Shown piece after piece: positions 4,531-5,490 of a DNA stretch of 5,490 nt (the stretch's first letter is position 1; each line of letters opens with the position of its first letter). Source of the DNA: Treponema sp. (GTDB lineage: Bacteria; Spirochaetota; Spirochaetia; Treponematales; Breznakiellaceae); contig JAITJV010000209.1 of the NCBI GenBank assembly GCA_031278755.1, forward strand, positions 1 through 5,490, written 5' to 3'. The position numbers and the translations under genes were made by a program. The notes under the pieces are model-generated. The model was not told the origin of the DNA. It searched no databases and worked only from the letters and a program-made list of their open reading frames with translations.

Positions 4531-5490
4531 ATGATAGTTGCGCTGAAAAGGGGAACTTCGCGGAACGAGGCGGAGCGGTTTGCCGAAACCCTCAGAAAAC
4601 AGGGGGTCGCCGTCCATTTTTCCGAAGGGGCGGTTCAGACGGTTCTGGGGCTTGTCGGCGACACGACGGCCATAGACGAGGAAAGCCTCAAGGCCGGCCG
4701 TCTTGTGGAAAAAGTGATGCGCGTACAGGAGCCGTACAAGCGGGCAAACAGGCTCTTTCACCCGGCGGATACGGCGGTTGAAGTCCCTTCGGCGGCGGGG
4801 ACGGCGAAGATAGGCGGCGGAACGCTGGGGATCATTGCCGGCCCCTGTTCCGTGGAAAGCAGGGAACAGATCGCCGCCGTGGCGCGGTCCGTGAAGAAGG
4901 CCGGCGCCGCGTTTCTCCGGGGAGGCGCGTTCAAGCCGAGGACAAGCCCGTACAGTTTTCAGGGCCTGGGATGCGGGGGGCTGGATCTGCTTCTTGAGGC
5001 GAAAAAAGAAACGGGGCTTCCTGTTGTAACCGAGCTTATGGGTATACACCAGCTTGAACTTTTTGCCGACGTCGACGTCATACAGGTTGGGGCGCGGAAC
5101 ATGCAGAACTTTACGCTTCTGCGCGAACTGGGCCGCAGCAGGAAACCGGTGCTCCTCAAGCGCGGCCTTGCTTCAACGATCTCGGAGCTTCTCATGGCGG
5201 CCGAATACATCATGGCGGGCGGCAACGAAAAGATAATCCTCTGCGAACGGGGGATAAGGAGCTTCGACAGCTACACGCGGAACGTCCTTGATCTAAGCGC
5301 CGTGCCCGCGCTTAAAAAGCAGAGCCATCTTCCCGTGATCGTGGATCCGAGCCACGCGACGGGCCTTTCCTGGATGGTGCCCGCCATGGCAAAAGCGGCG
5401 GTCGCGGCCGGGGCGGACGGCGTCATCATTGAAGTACACAACGATCCCGAGGCCGCCCTGTGCGACGGAGAACAGTCCCTTACCCCTGAA
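4531..5490 (+). CDS. aroF: 3-deoxy-D-arabino-heptulosonate 7-phosphate (DAHP) synthase, type I-beta with N-terminal ferredoxin-like domain, 3' end missing
   Basis: Catalyses condensation of phosphoenolpyruvate and erythrose 4-phosphate to DAHP, the first committed step to chorismate, Tyr, Phe and Trp. The 320 codons present lack roughly the last 20 residues at the window edge. The N-terminal regulatory ferredoxin-like domain (1 to about 75: MIVALKRG, then HFSEG 29-33) is followed by a TIM barrel: AGPCS (103-107, metal ligand Cys106), RGGAFKPRTSPYSFQGLG (130-147), QVGARNMQNF (185-194), KPVLLKRG (205-212), DPSH (272-275), EVH (301-303) and DG (312-313). It resembles the Thermotoga maritima enzyme throughout, including His29 and Ser31, the positions tied to tyrosine binding there. 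Hence Tyr feedback inhibition is likely, though inferred. Shine-Dalgarno AAGGAG (4520-4525) sits 5 nt before the ATG. Expression is gated by the Tyr attenuator upstream. Confidence 0.95.
   Translation, partial: MIVALKRGTSRNEAERFAETLRKQGVAVHFSEGAVQTVLGLVGDTTAIDEESLKAGRLVEKVMRVQEPYKRANRLFHPADTAVEVPSAAGTAKIGGGTLGIIAGPCSVESREQIAAVARSVKKAGAAFLRGGAFKPRTSPYSFQGLGCGGLDLLLEAKKETGLPVVTELMGIHQLELFADVDVIQVGARNMQNFTLLRELGRSRKPVLLKRGLASTISELLMAAEYIMAGGNEKIILCERGIRSFDSYTRNVLDLSAVPALKKQSHLPVIVDPSHATGLSWMVPAMAKAAVAAGADGVIIEVHNDPEAALCDGEQSLTPE

Noticed and set aside
4432..5049. 205-codon open frame on the minus strand opposite the DAHP synthase start and terminator
   Set aside because: It would run through the terminator hairpin and opposite strongly conserved DAHP synthase sequence; composition is Arg/Pro-rich, as expected of a shadow frame.

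Overview
The window looks like ordinary bacterial chromosome, of mixed GC content, with no mobile element or CRISPR array. A Treponema-like spirochaete is my best guess: the BirA has no DNA-binding domain, the lipoprotein has a relaxed signal peptide, and the LEA14-type lipoprotein and seryl-tRNA synthetase have a spirochaetal flavour. This is inference from protein style, not a database match.

Layout, left to right: the 5' end of thrH (minus strand, leaves the left edge); birA (plus), diverging from thrH across 44 bp; a HAD pyrimidine-nucleotidase-like gene (minus), converging on birA with a 17-bp overlap; a 223-bp divergent spacer packed with inverted repeats; serS (plus); a two-domain LEA14/WHy lipoprotein gene 41 bp after serS; a 238-bp leader region; and a type I-beta DAHP synthase (aroF-like) gene that leaves the right edge.

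The main result is in the leader region (4293-4530). It has a sigma70-like promoter, a 27-codon ORF containing Phe followed by four consecutive Tyr codons, and three mutually exclusive RNA pairings. The last of these is a strong intrinsic terminator just upstream of the DAHP synthase gene. This is the full layout of a Yanofsky-type transcription attenuator sensing charged tRNA-Tyr. The enzyme itself carries an N-terminal ferredoxin-like domain with His29 and Ser31, the tyrosine-latch positions of the Thermotoga maritima enzyme. Tyrosine may therefore control both transcription and activity of the first step of the shikimate pathway.

A second pattern runs through the window. All five promoter-proximal reading frames (thrH, birA, HAD gene, serS, leader peptide) have a -10-like hexamer ending 5-8 nt before the ATG and no Shine-Dalgarno sequence. 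The two internal or distal genes (lipoprotein and DAHP synthase) have clear AAGGAG sites. This suggests leaderless transcripts at operon starts.
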